A stretch of DNA of 48,340 bases from Pelagophyceae sp. CCMP2097 (taxonomy: Eukaryota > Sar > Pelagophyceae). Of the stretch, positions 10,468 to 22,700 are shown one piece after another (position 1 is the first letter of the stretch; each line of letters begins with the position of its first letter). Under the pieces are notes generated by a model that saw only the letters and a program-made list of their open reading frames with translations, made no database searches and was not told where the DNA came from. Where the stretch lies: positions 331,442-379,781 of the forward strand of contig MU657175.1 in assembly GCA_026770575.1 (NCBI GenBank), given 5' to 3'. The position numbers and the translations under genes were made by a program.

Positions 10468-10808
10468 ATTTAAAACTGATCCTCCAGTTTTCGCGTTGTC
10501 AGTACTTTTCGCTTGAATAAGAAATCCCCATTAGCATTAGTACCAAAATGCAAGGTCGAACAGCGAGAGAGGAACTGTCGCTCTTCAGAAAGATTTCTCG
10601 AGGCTTTAGAGAGGCTCTCCAAGGGCGCTACAAGTTCTCATGTCGGGGCACCGTACCACCCGGCAGAGAGGCGCCTCCGATGGGGTTGGCGCAGTCGTAA
10701 TCTCGCCGTCGAAAGGTGGCCGCCCCTCGGCATCGGAGGAAGAGGATGATGCCATGCCAGAGGTCGATTTAGAGCCGGTGCTCGGAACGGACATCCTGCT
10801 TCCTGAAC

Positions 10809-12219
10809 ATGGTCGCGGGCAAGCTCGTGCCCATCTTCTACACGCTTATCAAGCATCTCGAGGACCAGGGCATCCCGGGGATCGAGCTCTACTGTAAGGC
10901 GCTCGAGACGATCGGCCAGGGTGTTCACGCGCGCCTTATTCGCAAGGCTTTTGCGCCTCTGCTCGTCGGGCACAAGGCGCGCGTCGTCGAGAATGACTCG
11001 GGCGAGGTCTTTTACGTGTTCGACGATCAGCTGCGGCGGAACGACGCCGTGCAGAAGAAGCTGGAGTGGGCGGAGGGCATCATCTCGAAGACTCTAAAAG
11101 ATAAGGAGTCGCTCATCGGCCGCGACTGCAACGTTCGGCGCGAGATGCACCCCATCGTTTTGGCCTTCCTCTGCGAGAACTCGTACAAGGCCTCGGTCTT
11201 GTTCCGCAGAGCGCAAGCAACGTCGGTGCGGAAGATTTCGAAGCTCGTAGACGAGGAGGTCCCACTCCAGTGTCCGCCGTTCTTCCATGGATCCCAATCG
11301 ACCATAAAAGACTCGGCCGCCACGGGTGTGCTGTGCCCAACGTATCGTCCGGAGGAGGCGTGACGAAGTCGAATCATGGTTGGCAAACAAAGACCGCCGG
11401 AGGACCGTCGGCTCGAACTCGAAAACGTAGGTCGCGCTCACGCTTGAGATCCAAAATCTCGGCGCAGAGGCCGCGGGCCGCGTGATACCCGCGGGCGTCG
11501 ATGACGACGGTGGCGACGAGGACGACGCGGATGCGATGGACGACGAGGCGCAAGCTCGCGAGGTGATTACCGCGAAACTCGCCGACTTGACGTCGGAACT
11601 CGACGAGGTCCGCGAGACGTCGCAGCGCCTCGTCGACGCCGTCGCCAAATTATACTCGGCCGACGCCGTGAGTTTGAGTGCAAGGTGCGTGACAGCAAAG
11701 AAGACGTGGGATTTGTACGAGGACGCCGTCGCCGATCTCGGCAAAAGGCGCTTGACGCCCGCAGAGCAGCGGGCGAGCATCGCTGCGCAGCAGGGCAAGT
11801 GCGACGCGTTCATGGAGCACTATGACACGCACTGGGGATCCGTGTGCGGCTTTACTGGCTTTTACAAGCACTATATGAAGTGCCACCTCGCTGACGACCG
11901 CAAGCTCTACTATGACAAGTACCGCATCGAGATGTGGATGCTGTCGACGTCCGTCTCTGAGCACGGGAACAAGATGGCCAAGGGCGGGCTCCGCAACCTG
12001 CAAGGCCACAACAAGGGCCTCAAGAACAAGTTTTGGATGTACATGCGCGACTGCATCCTCCGCATCCTCGTCTTCCCCGAGTCGTTCCTAAACAGCCACA
12101 CCAGGCAGCCGTACACGTGCAGCCGCTGCCGAGCCATGAAGTTGAAGCCCGAGGGGCACACGAAGCGCACGGAGCGATGCCCCTTGTTCTTCGCAACGGG
12201 CGACGTAGAGGACACCTGA
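10809..12219 (+). CDS. Unknown protein with Cys-rich C-terminus; possible mobile-element gene
   Basis: The family is not recognised. Exon 10809-11327 reads MVAGKLVPIFYTLIKHLEDQ onward and appears to splice in phase to 11431-12219. The intron is inferred: a weak GTGCTG donor and a good AACGTAG acceptor, giving 435 aa. The second exon has an acidic patch (DDDGGDEDDADAMDD), a helical segment, a block with YKHYMKCHLADDRKLYYDKY and SEHGNKMAKGG, and a CSRC...C motif near the end. An ATG at 10640 opens an acidic frame (SASEEEDDAMPEVDLEP) that ends in a different phase, so a frameshift or missed intron may truncate the N-terminus. Flanking 205-bp direct repeats and His/Cys-rich content hint at a transposon origin, unproven. 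A 10-N assembly gap lies 130 bp downstream. Confidence 0.5.
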
Positions 12220-12350
12220 TCTCGCAGCAACGCCGCGGGGCGCGCAGCGCGTGACGGCTGCGCCGCGCCGTGACAGCGCACGCTCGTGGCGCGCTCCGGC
12301 GTTTGCAGCGCGGCGACGGCGCGAGGGCGAGGCGCTGGTGGTGAGTGAAG

Positions 12351-12360
12351 NNNNNNNNNN
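12351..12360. other. Assembly gap (10 N)
   Basis: Ten consecutive unknown bases. True gap size is not known. The sequence on either side does not obviously belong to a gene. Confidence 0.99.
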
Positions 12361-12547
12361 CGCTTGTTCACGCCCTTGCAAGGCGCCCTCCTCGAGGCTG
12401 ATCATGTCACGGACACCCCGGGGGGCAGGGAGGCCCATAGCGACCTCGCCCACTCCCGCAGGCGGCCTCTTGGGAGGCACAAACTTGCGCCCATTGCCAC
12501 TGGCTGCCAGTGAGATCGGCTTTATCGCCGATACCCCTTAAGCTTGT

Positions 12548-12752
12548 AAGAGAGCGTTTTTTAAGAATGTTGGCAGTTGCAACGATCCAGGGCCTTTCGC
12601 CATTGCGCACCACTGGGGCCCCCTCCGAGCGTGTTTGGGGGCTTATAGGGCGGGTCTGGGGCAGGGCTGGGCCCTGCCAAAGCGGCTGCGTCTCCGGCGC
12701 CCGACTTGGAGCTGCAGAAGACGCGGAATCTCAAAGGCTTGCGAAAATAAGC
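12548..12752 (+). repeat. Dispersed repeat R1, copy 2
   Basis: Same orientation and about 97-98% identical to 9986-10190. It is not followed by R2. It lies 88 bp upstream of the start of the PCIF1-like gene, so it may overlap that gene's promoter. Confidence 0.9.
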
Positions 12753-12840
12753 TAAAACGGGAACTAAATAAATCTTATCCTTAGAGTGATATTGAAACTT
12801 TGTTTCCTGACAGTCGTCGGAGAAGGGGCAAATCGACGGC

Positions 12841-15800
12841 ATGGCGGCCGAGGAGGACCCGGCGTTGTTGGTCGGGCGCACCGTGACGAAGAAATTCGTG
12901 AGTCGCCCCGGGCGCGCGCCCCCCCGGGCCCGCGCATAAAAAGCCGACGGAGGTTTGGGAGGCCCGCCTCTTCGCTCGGGAGGGGTCTACTGCGCCCCGA
13001 CGGCGTCGGCCCTCGTCCGAATGCCCACGCTAGACCGGCTACGGCTCCAACCTCTGGACGGGCCTCGTCCTCGAAGGTCCGGATGACCGAGGTGCGGCTC
13101 GAAGACTGCTATAGCGCGGCGGCTCCGAGGCTTCCCCGCCGCGGCGCGGGATTTTCACCGCCTCTGCCGCATGCGCCCGCTAGGCGAGATGCTCGTGCGC
13201 TGGAGTTACCAAGGCGGGAATGCGGAGGAGACGCCCGAGACGGCGTCCCTTTTCGAAAACGCGCGTCGCTTGCACAAACGCACGTCGCTTGCTAAGCACG
13301 TCCCGCGACGGCGACGAGGCGTCCGTCGCCGCGCGGGACGCCGTCGCCATTCAATGGCTTTCGTGGCTGTGCTTCTCGACGGCCGCCGTAGGTCGCACAA
13401 GGCCCGATTCGTAAAAGGTTGGCTGGTCAAGACCGGCGCTCCGACGCCAAAGCCGCGCGCCGCGGCCGCCGCACCGGCGCGCGCCGACGCGGCGCAGGAT
13501 CTCCGGCGGCGGCGGGCGGAAGAGTCTGCGGCGCTCGCAGCAGAATTCGCCGACAACGACAGCGAAGAAGACGACGCGCCGAGGCGAGCGGCCGACGCGC
13601 GCTTGGCGGCCGCGCGCTTGGCGGCCGTGCGAGCGGCGGCGGCGCGCTTGGCGGCCGCAACGGACCGGCCGCCGCCCGCCGCCGCCGCGCGGCCGCGGCC
13701 GCCGCCCGCAGTCGAGGCGAGGTCGGCTGTGGACGTCGCCTCTTCAGACTCCGCCTCGGACGACGACAACGCGCCCATCGCGAGCTGGGGCCGCGCACCG
13801 CCGGCGCCGGGCGCGCCGCCGTCGGCGCCGGAGCGCGGCGGCGGCGACGCCGGTGACGGCGCCGACCGACTTTTCGACCAAGAGACGGATCCTGATCCTG
13901 GTGACAAGGCCGCCGTGCGGGACGACTCCGGCGACGAGGCCGCGGACCCCGGCGACGAGGCCGACGCGCCACCGACCCTTCCCGGCGACGAGGCCGACGC
14001 GCCACCGGCCGACCCCGGCGACGAGGCCGCCGTGCGGGACGACCCCGGCGACGAGGCCGCGGACCCTGGCGACGAGGCCGCGGACCCTGGCGACGAAGCC
14101 GACACGCCACCGGCCGGCCCCGGCGACGAGGCCGCCGTGCGGGACGACTCCGGCGACGAGGCGGCGGACGCCGGCGACGAGGCCGACGCGCCACCGGCCG
14201 GCCCCGGCGACGAGGCCGACGCGCCGCCGGCTGGCGCGGGCAAGTCGCCGCGCACCCTCCCGCAAGCAGCGCGCGCCGCCTCGCCGCCCGTGCGGGACGA
14301 AGGGCTGTCGACAGACGACGACGACGACCTCGACGACGAGCCCGTCCTCGTCCGCGCCGCGGTAAGAGAAGAATGGGCCGAGCGCGCCGCCAGCCCGACG
14401 CCGGGTGTTTCGGCGGACGACTTTGGGGCCGAGATGGAAGTCGACTGCGTGGCCGTCGATGACGACCTTGACACCATCGTCATCGAAAACGAAGACGACG
14501 ACGATGAGATCGCCGCCTGCTCCTGCCCGAGCTGCTCCGGCGGCCGCGCGCATCCGCCCAGCGAAGAGGCGGCGACGGCGGCGGCGCCCGACGACGGTGG
14601 CGACGTGCGGCCGCCGTCGGCAACGGCGTGCAGCGACGGCGACGACGGCAGCGACGGCGGCGGCGAAGCGCGCCTCGACGACGACGACCAACGCCTCGAC
14701 GAAGACGACGAAGAACCTCCCCTCAACGACGAAGACGACGAAGAACCTCGCCTCAACGACGACGACGACGACGAACAGTCTCCCCTCGACGACGCCGCGC
14801 CTCTGCGGCGAGACGAGGAGGCCTTCGTCGAGGCTGCGTCGCGGGGCGGCGCGGCGGGCGCCGCCGATGCCGATGCCGCCGCCACCGCTCCGGCCGCGCG
14901 GCCGGCGAGCGCCGCGCTGGCGCCGCGCGTGCTGGCGCCGCGCGCGATGTCGGACGAGGCGCAGCGCGCGGCGCTCGCGGCCGACGACGCCGACGACGCC
15001 TCGTACGACATTGGGGACGACGCAGCCAACATTCCGGACGACGACGCCGCGGACGAGGCGCGAAGTGGCCTCGAAGCGGAGCGCGACGCGTTCTTGGCGC
15101 GGCCGGCCGTTTCGGACGGCGAGCCGCCGCGAGCCGGCGCGGCCGAGGCGTCTGGCGCGGCCGAGGCGCGGCGCTTCGAGGCGCGGCGCTTCGAGGCGCG
15201 GCGCTTCACGGCCACTTTTGAAGACGGCCGCGCGTCGCCGGAGCGCGTCGAGGCGATGTTGGAGGACGGGCGCGCGTCGCCGTTGGAGGACGGGCGCGCG
15301 TCGCCGGAGGACGGCCGCGCGTCGCCGGCGGCGGCCGACGCGGACCGCGGCGGGTTGTGGGGCGGCGCCGAGGCGGAGCGGCAGTCGGACGAGGCGCCGG
15401 ACCGTGAGCCGGACGCGGATGCGGCGGCGGCCGTCGAGGCGGTGGCGGCTTGTTTGGCCGACGAGGCTCCCGCGGATCCGGGGCGCGAGCCTTTGATCGG
15501 TCGTCGAGTTGAGAAGAAATGGCCTGGGTACGGTTCGAAACCTTGGACGGGCTTTGTCGCGTCGGGACCTGATGCCCGCGGCAAGTTCTGGGTCCAATGG
15601 TCCATCGACGGTTCACAGGAGCCGTACACGCGCAAGCAAGTGACCAAATGGGCAGATGACCTCTTCTCCAAGTCGCAGAATTTGGCCTCAAAAGCGCAGG
15701 GCCCCCCAAAAGCGCGCGAGATTGCAGCGCCGCCGCCGCCCAAACCGGCGGGCCTCACCGTCGTCGTGCCGCGGCCGCCGCGGTACTCCAAGGGCCTGGC

Positions 15801-18800
15801 GAAGAGCGTCCCCGCCGCCGTCCCACTACTCCAAGAGGCTCCGGACGACGGCGACTCTGACGACGACGGCGCTTTGCGCAGCGCGTCGTGCATCCGCTGC
15901 GGCGGCGGCGTCGACGTCACCTGCGAAGCGTGCTTTGAAACGATGTGTGCCAAGTGCTGCGGCGCACCCGCGGCCGCGCCGCAGGCCTTCTTTGAGAGTT
16001 GGCTCTGCGACATGTGCTTCGGCCAAGCGCACGCCAAGCGGCCCACGAAGCCCGCGCCGCCGCGGCTGACGGGCCGCGGCGGCGCGGAAACCGTGGCGAA
16101 GAAACGCAAGGTGCCGCCGCCGGTTTCCGTGCCGAAGAAGGCGAGGGTCGAAGAAGTCTTGGCCGACCCGAAGCGCACCATGGCCGCAAAAACGCTCGTC
16201 ATCCCGAAGAAGCGCGCCGAAGCCGAGCCCGTGCGCGCTCGAACGGTGGCGCGGGCCTTTGACATTTCGTCGGTGTTGAACGTTTGGTCGGTGTTGAAGT
16301 CTGGCGAGGCGTCTGGCGAGGCGTCGCTCGAGACGTTTGAAAAGAGTGGGTCGCCGCTCGTCTACGAGGAGCAGAACTCGGCGGCGGAGCAGCTCAAGGA
16401 CCGGCTCGTCTCGCACGTGGTCGCAAAGTCGGCGGCGTTTGGCGGCGACTTTCGCGGCACTTTTGGGTCCAAGGAGGCGGCGCAACTCTGGACAAAATGC
16501 GTTTTTTGGCAATCATCCGCCGCCGCGAAATCCTCCGACGGCGTCTTGAAGGGCTGCTTCGTGCCGCTGCCGCAGTGCGCGCCCATGGCGCTGGAGTTGG
16601 CAGATTACCTGGCCGAATCTTTGAAGAGCGACTTGGTCCTGTCCCGTGGCGGCGACCCGGACGACCCCGCCGAGGCCTCTTCAGCCGAAGAGGCCTCCAA
16701 GGCGAAACGGGCCGCGCAAAGCATCTGCGACACGTGGCTCAAGGAGTGCGCGGCGGTCGCTCGGTTTTTCAACCTGCGTCTGCGAAGCGCGCGACCTCGT
16801 TGCGAGCATGCCGTTGCGAGGTTCCCCGTCGTCAGAGTATGCCTCAGGACCCCGTTGTCAGTGTTCGGACCTCTTTTGTGAGAGTGTGTCTCAGGATGTC
16901 CTTTGCGGATGACGGACCCTTGCGCAGGTACCTCTCGGATCGGGCGGTGAGCGAAAGGGCCGATTTTGAGGATGCACAGAAACGCAAAGCCGCCAAGCGT
17001 CTCGACCGCGAGGCGGGCCGCGCCGCCGACGAAGACGCGCCGCGCCCTGAAAACGCGCCGCTGGAGTGGACGGACGCGACGTACGGCTTGCGACCGAGGG
17101 CCCCGGTGGGGTGCGACGTCGTCTGTGACATCGGCGGCCAAATGGGCTCCGCCAGTATCCGAAGCGACGTCCTCGCGCGCTTGAAGGCGAGGTACCTCGC
17201 CCAGGGCGAGCCCGAGGCTCGGTTTTACTCGAGTATCTACTCGCTCACGCAGAGGTGCGTCTTTGCATAGGATCAAGCGCCATCTTCGGCGTCATCTTCT
17301 ATGAATTGCACTGCGCTCTGAGGTACGAGGCGATGCTCGCCGACGCGGGCCAGCACGGCCAGCTGCCGCTCGCTGCCTTTAACGCTTTACAGAGGTGGGG
17401 CTGCACGCACGAGTGCTTTGCAAACCCGTTCAACGCCACTCTATCGGGTTACTGTTCCCTCTTCCCGGAAACGGACGCCGCCTTTGGCTCGAGCGGCAAC
17501 TTTTTCGGCTTTTGGCCGAAAAGTGGCAATTTTGAGGTGAACCCGCCGTTTTGCGTCAAGTCGAGCGAAATCGAGGACCACATGTTTCAACTCCTCTCAA
17601 CCGCGGAAGAGCGCGGAGAAGCGCTCTCTTTCTGCTACGTCGTCCCAGAAACTGCGGACAGGAAGCACCGCAGAGCGACGGACTTATCAAGGTTTCTGGC
17701 CCACTTTGCTGCCTGGAAGGAGGCCCACTACCGCAGAGGCCGGGACCACGAGTACGCTTTGCATCGACCTTATATCGCCCACTTCGCCACTGCCATCACG
17801 TTCTACCAGACGTCCAAGGCGCAGGCAATGTGGCCCGTGGACGAGGCGCTGCTGAAAACGCTGCACGAGGCCTTTTGCCCCTACTCGCAGGGCCCGTACT
17901 CGCAGGGCCACCACGACGAAGAAACCGCCTTCCTCCCGCCGCCGCCGACGAAGCGGCAATATCCTTCGAAAGCCGCCGCCGCGCACGCGCAGCGCGCGGA
18001 CCACGCCTGCACCAAGGAGACGGTGCCGCTGGAGAGGACGCCGACGTCTCAAGGCGCCGAAAATTTACGCAGCCTCAAAAAGGCCCAGAAACGGCCTGCC
18101 GACGGCGCGGCGGTGCCGAAAAAGGCGCCGCCCGCCGCCGACGGCGCCGGGGTGCCGAAGAAAGCGCGGCCGGCCGGCGACGGCTCGGCGGCGGTGCCGA
18201 AAAAGGCGCCGCCGGCCGGCGACGGTGCTGCGTCACCGGCTCTCGACGGGGCACCGCGGGGCTCGACGCCGGAAGTGGCGCCGGTGCCCGCGGTGCCGCG
18301 CCGGAAACGACCGCACGACTCATCCAGTGACGGACCGGACAAGTTCAAGGCGGTTGGACCTCGCGCGGCTTCGAGCGACGGACTGGGACAGCAGACAAAG
18401 TCGAGGGAGCGCTCGCACGAGGATTGGAGCGACCGATCGTTCAAGGCGCCGAGCGACGGACCACGCGCGGCGTCGAGCGAACGACAGCGCGCGGCCGAGC
18501 GCCAACCGTGCACCGAGTCGAGCGACCGACCTCGCTCGGCGTCGAGGGAGCGACCTCGCGCGGCTTCGAGCGAGCGATCGCACGAGGATTGGAGCGACGG
18601 TTTCAAGGCGCGCGACCGACATGGCGCGACGGACCGACATTACGCGGCGTCGAGCCAACGGAATCGTTCGGCGTCCATCGAGCGACCGCGCGCAAGCGAC
18701 CGGCCCTACAAGGCGCCTTTTCGACCACGCGCGGCGTCGCCACGACCACGCGCGGCGTCGCCACGCGCGGCGTCGAGCGAACGAAGGCGCTCAACGTCAA

Positions 18801-19117
18801 GGGATCGACCGCGCTCAGCGTCGAGGGACCCAAGCTTCAAGGCGCCAAGCCCCCGATCGCGCGAGGCTGCGAGCGACGGGCCGCGCGAGAAGGCGCCGTT
18901 CAAGAAGGCGCCGTTCAAGAAGGCGCCGTACCGGATGGTGGCGAGCGAGCGACCGATTGAAATTCGCACGCCGGGCGCGCCTCGGTCGCCGGAACGCACG
19001 GTGTACCGGTCGATCGAGCCCACGCCGAAGCGCTTCGTCGTGCCCGCGGAGCGCTCCGCCGGCGACGGCCCGCCGCGGAATCAGCCCTGCGACGGGCCGC
19101 TGCGTGCCTTCCTCTAG
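12841..19117 (+). CDS. PCIF1: PCIF1-type mRNA cap m6Am methyltransferase with Tudor-like and zinc-finger modules
   Basis: PCIF1/CAPAM adds N6-methyl to cap-adjacent 2'-O-methyladenosine. Exons 12841-12897, 13034-13091, 13184-16820, 16928-17254 and 17323-19117 close in phase to 1957 aa. The catalytic region carries THECFANPFNATLSGYC, FPETDAAFGS, GNFEVNPPF (NPPF at ~1433-1436) and AITFYQTSKAQAMW, matching the family's core and C-terminus. Upstream are two similar Tudor-like modules (first split over exons 1-3, GYGSNLWTGLVLEGPDDRG; second ~809-870, GYGSKPWTGFVASGPDARG), a vast acidic disordered stretch with GDEA repeats (~13900-14250), and a Cys-rich finger (CIRCGGG...CEAC...CAKC...CDMC, ~941-985). 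The tail has RPRAASSER-type Arg/Ser repeats. No WW domain, which binds Pol II CTD in animal PCIF1, is visible. The exon 3-4 link is inferred from phase; two separate genes is the alternative. Confidence 0.8.
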
Positions 19118-19731
19118 ACGGGAGAACGACTTTCTGGACGACATTGCCTCGTAACTTGACATCGCCTCGAAAAGGGCCCGGCCCGCCGCAGGAGGTTCCG
19201 ATGCACCAGGGCGGCGGTGGGCTGGAGACGCTCTTGCGCGTGAAGCCGCCTCTGGCGCTCAGGTGGCGAGGGCAGAGGGATCCCTGTACCATTGTAGGGA
19301 GAGGCAGCCGTGGACCACGTCGAAGAGCGGTGCCCGGCTACGGAGCCCCCCCTCCCGGCACGTGCGCGCCTCGACGGAGATAGAGCGCGGACGACGGGAC
19401 TGTGCCGTCTCGACTCGAGGGGCCGTCGAGAGGGACCGTCGAGAGAGGCCGTCTCGACTGACCGTCTGGAGGGACTGTCTAGAGAGCCTTCTCTAGGGGC
19501 CGTCTCCAAGGGCCGTCTATAGGGCTGTCGAGCGTGGCCCTCTCGAGCGACCGGGATCGTCTCCACGGGACTAGGTAGGTCTCGAGGGACCGTGTCGAAA
19601 AGCCGCCTCGAGGGACTGAGGCCAAGGCAGACGATGGACGCCGAGGGCAGGAGAGGGCCCGGTCGCGTCGCCGAGGTCCCTGGGCGTTGCAAAGTTTAGA
19701 ATTCGGATGAACTTGAAGCCCATTGGAGACC
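19118..19731. repeat. Intergenic GC-rich minisatellite (GGGACCGTCGAGAG-type)
   Basis: Between convergent PCIF1-like and RAP genes. From about 19390 to 19625 runs a degenerate tandem repeat of GGGACCGTCGAGAG / GGCCGTCTCGAC / GGGACTGTCTAGAG, period about 13-16 nt. It resembles the 14-nt satellites at 4-6 and 9 kb in its GGGAC core but has GTCGAG in place of TTGTCAC. No gene is supported in the interval. Confidence 0.6.
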
Positions 19732-22700
19732 TTATGAGCCCATGGGAGCCCCGTGCTCTACCTGCAAACCTTGGCGGCCGTCCGGGGCCCACTTGACATT
19801 GAATTCGTACTGCAGGTCTTGGATTCGATAGCGCAAAAAGCCTTCTTGTTGCGCCTCGTTCTCCAATTTTATCCATTCAGAGTACGGTATGCGGCACAAC
19901 TGCCACCCCATGGCCTTCAAAGTGCCTAGAGAGCGGAGTCGCGACCTGCGCACTCTCAATGCCACGCCGCATTGGATGCAAAGTGATGCACCGCTCCTGG
20001 CCTGGCCTGCCCTCGATGCAAAGCCCTCTCCCTCTCCGGCGCGGGTGCTCGCGGTGCTTGAAGTGCGCCTCGCCGTCGAGGCATTCGGGCGCGTTGTACT
20101 CTTGCGAGGCGTGCATGTACCTGCGATGGTCTTCATCATAACCCGGATTGATTTTCGACGCTCCCGGCCAAAGGGCCAGGTGCCCATTCTGAGGACGCAC
20201 CTTTCCGGCCCATCCGCTTGCACCGCGATCTTGGAAGACTGCTGCGCCGCGTCGACGAAGATGCCTTGGGCCAATTGGCATTCAAAGTCGTGTTCCCAAC
20301 GGATGCGTGTCAGGGCGGCCGAAACCTCTTGGCGGAAGCCGTCCGAGACGTGCGCTTGAGATCGAGACACGTGCGCCTGCTGCAGGTTCGCCGCCATGGG
20401 CCGGAGGACCGCGAGCAGAGCGTCGTCCTGGATGGTGTCGCCTAAAAGGCCAAAGTTGTGCGCTCGAGGCTCAGCGGTTTTTTCGCGGCCTTTCCGCTCG
20501 ACGATTCGGAGACTCGCAAGTCCGGACCTTGTAAGAAGACGAAGACGAGGTGCAGCTGCGCTTGCTGGGAGACGGTGAGCGATTCCACGTCTAAGGCCGC
20601 GGCGATTTTAGAGAAGAGGGAGGCCTTGCGCTGTCGAACAGCTGAGTACCTAATTCGGCGGCCGTAATTCGGCGTTCGAGTGGACGACTGCTCCACGTCT
20701 CAACTCGTTGGCCTCTTTGCCGCCACCCCCCGCGTTTTCGAAAGGCGCGCCACCCTGCTCCGCTCGTCCATGATACGCGTCGGGTGCATACTCCCCCACG
20801 GGTGCAAACTCCCCCACGCCGCTTTTTCGAAACTCACGCCCAGACGACGTTGACCAGGTCCGTCTGCGACAGTTCGTTTACGTGTGCCGCGAGCTCGATG
20901 TTTGCGGCGGCGAAGAGCTGCTTGGCCTCGATACCGAGGTAGGCAAAGGCCCAAATCATGTCGGCAACGTCGCTCGGCGCGACGTCTTTCAGCGACCCAA
21001 ACTGAGTTGCGTCCAGCACCAAGACGCGCTGCACCAAAGCGTTGAAGAACTGCGGCGCGTGCATCCGCGCGACGCCAAAGGCCTTGGCCGCTCGGGCGAG
21101 GTCGTGCGAGGAGTACATTTCAAACTTCTTCGGCATCTCAAAACCCAAAGTTTCCATGATCTTAAAGTGCAAGTGCCCAGACTCGGAATGCGCCACGGCC
21201 ATGTCCAGCAAGTTGCGAGCGGAGAAGTGCTGGATCTTTTGTAAAGACTCTTCGGCGACGGCGTCGTACAACTGCGGCAGGTCGAGACCCATTCGGCCGT
21301 AAGCAAAGTACGTGTCCACCTAGAGGCTTCGATGGAACGTCCCGGGAAGATGACAGGCTCGGCGAGCCACGTGGAGTCGGATACTCGCCGGATTCGTATT
21401 CCATCTCGACTCAGACCCCATTGCCTCGCCAGCCCCCCCGGGCCTCTGGGCGGTCTCGCGCCGCAACTCCCACCTTTCCACCACAAAAACCACATTTTTC
21501 AGACCTCGATACACGCCGCCTTGTCCAGGCGGCGGTCCTTGAAAAGGCACAAAGGCGAAGAAACGTACCAGATTCTGAGGCGTGGAAGACTTTACTTTCC
21601 GCTGCGACCTCGAGGCGAGCTCTTCCATCACCTCTGGCGCGGAGATGCCCGCCGTGGCCAAAGCCCAGGCCGTGTCGGCGAGGTCTTGCGAATCGAAGGT
21701 GGTGATCTTCTTCGAGACCTCTGCCGTTACGGCCTCAAACCTACAGAATTGCAAGCCGGTCCTTGGGGACGGGCCGCTCTGTGATTCCATACGGGCCGCT
21801 CTGCGATACATTCTTATTATGATTCGAGGACCCCGGTCCGTCGCCACCCGGGTGGCCTTCCAAACGGCCTTCCAAACGGCCTTCCAAACGGCCTGGAAGG
21901 CGGCCTTGCCGGATATCTCCGCTTTTGAGTTCTTTGGCTGCACCTCTCCACTGCGGCTCTCGGCCCTTGCGGCCTTCTTCGCAGGCGCTGCCCCGCACAG
22001 CGCGGGCGAATGGACGCCCGCCTTTGCGACGCCCCAGGCCACGTTTGCGAGCGATTCCGAGTTGAAACGGTCGATCTTTGAAATGGTTTCCACCGCAATG
22101 GCTCTCAACAGCTCTGGCGCTTCGAACCCAGCCTTGCCATAGGCCCAAGCCGTGTCCGCCAGCCCTCGGGCAGGCATGGCCTCGACGTTGCGGAGGGCCT
22201 CCGGGGCGATTGCGTCGAAGAGCTTCTTGTTGGAGAAATGCGCCTCAGACTTGGAAAAGGCCCATAGCATGTTCGCCAACGCCAGAGGGATGAACCTACA
22301 AAACCAGACTGGGCAACGGAGACGTTCAAGAAGCCCCGCCCGACTCTCGAGAAGAATCGGGAGACACTCGGGGATGGACCCTCGAGACGCCTCGAGAGAC
22401 CCCAGGGCCTCCCTCCCGCCTCTCCTGCCTCGGCCAGTCGTCTCGCCCGACTCCAGAGTCGCGGCCTCTCCCGGCCCGGTCGTCCACGGCCTCTTTCGGC
22501 CCGGTCGTCCACTGCCTCTTTCGGCCCGGTCGGTGGCGGCAACGCACGTGGACAGCTTCTTCTCCGATTCCGCGGCCACGGCGTCGAAGAGCGCCGGCGC
22601 GGAGACGCCCGCCCGCGCATACGCCCAGACGAGGTTCGACAGCGCCTGCGGGTTCCAGGACTGCGGGTTTGCAAGAATCTTCGAACGGGCTTCAGCAGCT

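Noticed and set aside
11094..11813. 239-codon minus-strand frame across the intron of the unknown gene
   Set aside because: It is Ser/Ala-rich and an antisense shadow of the acidic plus-strand exon, with no domain.
9986..12752. LTR retrotransposon
   Set aside because: The direct repeats lack TG...CA ends, there is no primer-binding site or polypurine tract, and no reverse transcriptase or integrase motifs are seen.
13206..16265. 1019-codon open frame on the minus strand opposite the PCIF1-like gene
   Set aside because: It is Ser/Ala/Arg low-complexity sequence produced by the complement of the GAC/GCC-rich coding strand. It has no domains, and the plus strand has recognisable modules and in-phase splicing.
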